21,027 nt of DNA from the NCBI GenBank assembly GCA_900754445.1, contig CAAECW010000094.1, positions 1-21,027 on the forward strand, in the 5' to 3' direction. The stretch's first letter is position 1. Each line of letters begins with the position of its first letter. This DNA is from an uncultured Collinsella sp. (GTDB lineage: Bacteria; Actinomycetota; Coriobacteriia; Coriobacteriales; Coriobacteriaceae). This document shows, in pieces, positions 20,810 through 21,027 of the stretch. The notes below the pieces were generated by a model. It ran no database searches, had not been told where the DNA came from, and saw nothing but the letters and a program-made list of their open reading frames with translations. Made by a program: the position numbers and the translations under genes.

Positions 20810-20889
20810 CTATCTCGAGCCCGATCGCATTCGCATCACGCGCCTCCGCTTACTTTCTCTTGCACTCCCCTTCCGAAAGGATTTTCACC

Positions 20890-21027
20890 ATGTCTCAGAA
20901 CACCACCGCCACCCAGCCCCGCACCGTCCAGGCCGCCGACCGCGGCAAACTCGATGTGCGCGCCCTCGTCCTGCTCGCCATTCTGCTTGCCGCCGGCTTT
21001 ATCCTCAACTTCACCGTCGGCAAGGCG
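20890..21027 (+). CDS. Start of a membrane protein, probable ECF transporter S component (3' truncated by window)
   Basis: ATG at 20890 with GAAAGGA about 8 nt upstream; 46 residues are visible before the window ends. After a polar Thr/Gln-rich N terminus, LDVRALVLLAILLAAGFILN (21-40) is a first transmembrane helix whose style (RALVLLAILLAAGFILNF) matches the first helix of ECF-type S components. Control by a Trp-codon attenuator suggests that the substrate is tryptophan or a precursor, as for TrpP-like transporters. Family assignment rests on one helix and the regulatory context. Confidence 0.55.
   Translation, partial: MSQNTTATQPRTVQAADRGKLDVRALVLLAILLAAGFILNFTVGKA

Larger units (their letters stand above)
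20651..20841 (+). promoter_or_regulatory. Multi-state attenuator RNA of the transporter gene
   Basis: Pairings found by eye: (a) GCATCACG 20651-20658 with CGTGATGC 20713-20720 (8 bp, upstream arm abuts the leader ribosome site); (b) CGGTCGA 20730-20736 with TCGACCG 20792-20798 (7 bp, antiterminator, breaks the terminator stem); (c) terminator 20779-20806; (d) 20712-20732 with 20821-20841 (20 of 21 bp, one A/C mismatch). Pairings a and d compete for the same bases, and b overlaps the end of d. Pairing b fits the classical stalled-ribosome model; d can form only after read-through. Confidence 0.6.

Overview
The window looks like chromosomal DNA of a high-GC Actinomycetota gut bacterium of the Coriobacteriia, most likely Collinsella or a close relative. 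This is an inference from GC-rich third positions, GGAGG-type ribosome sites, the gene complement (acetate fermentation genes, galactofuranose mutase, a sortase-anchored C69 peptidase) and overall protein style. No rRNA or marker gene in the window proves it.

Layout. Positions 1-3927 (+ strand): the tail of an unknown protein and a terminator, then a 23S rRNA uracil-5 methyltransferase (RlmD/RlmCD type), a DJ-1/PfpI protein overlapping by 4 nt a Maf nucleotide pyrophosphatase, and a P1-family self-processing aminopeptidase. Positions 3928-4299 hold two long nested hairpins with a shared covarying core in opposite orientations, separated by what looks like the last codons of a lost glycosyltransferase gene. 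Positions 4300-6526 (- strand): UDP-galactopyranose mutase and a GT2 glycosyltransferase, overlapping, for a galactofuranose-containing surface glycan. A divergent promoter region separates them from pta (+). Another long nested hairpin (7754-7884) lies between pta and two tandem acetate kinase genes on the - strand, so the Pta-AckA pathway is encoded by convergent units rather than one pta-ackA operon.

Positions 10732-17108 are all on the - strand. In transcription order they are RNase D, a membrane Zn-peptidase (YugP type), exonuclease VII large and small subunits, a HIT protein, a LysR regulator and an MFS transporter. The LysR-MFS pair is visibly more AT-rich. Divergent from RNase D on the + strand are a diacylglycerol-kinase-type lipid kinase, a 30-residue membrane ORF, and a large secreted C69 peptidase with a PEQP repeat stalk and an LPTTG anchor.

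The right end (20565-21027) is the most notable regulatory region. A 22-codon leader peptide with three consecutive Trp codons is followed by an intrinsic terminator and then the start of a membrane protein that resembles an ECF transporter S component. This is a textbook trp-type attenuator placed in front of a transporter. Part of the leader coding sequence can also pair (20 of 21 bases) with RNA downstream of the terminator, and eight of those bases can pair with a site just upstream of the leader ribosome site. This would be a multi-state switch beyond the classical model.
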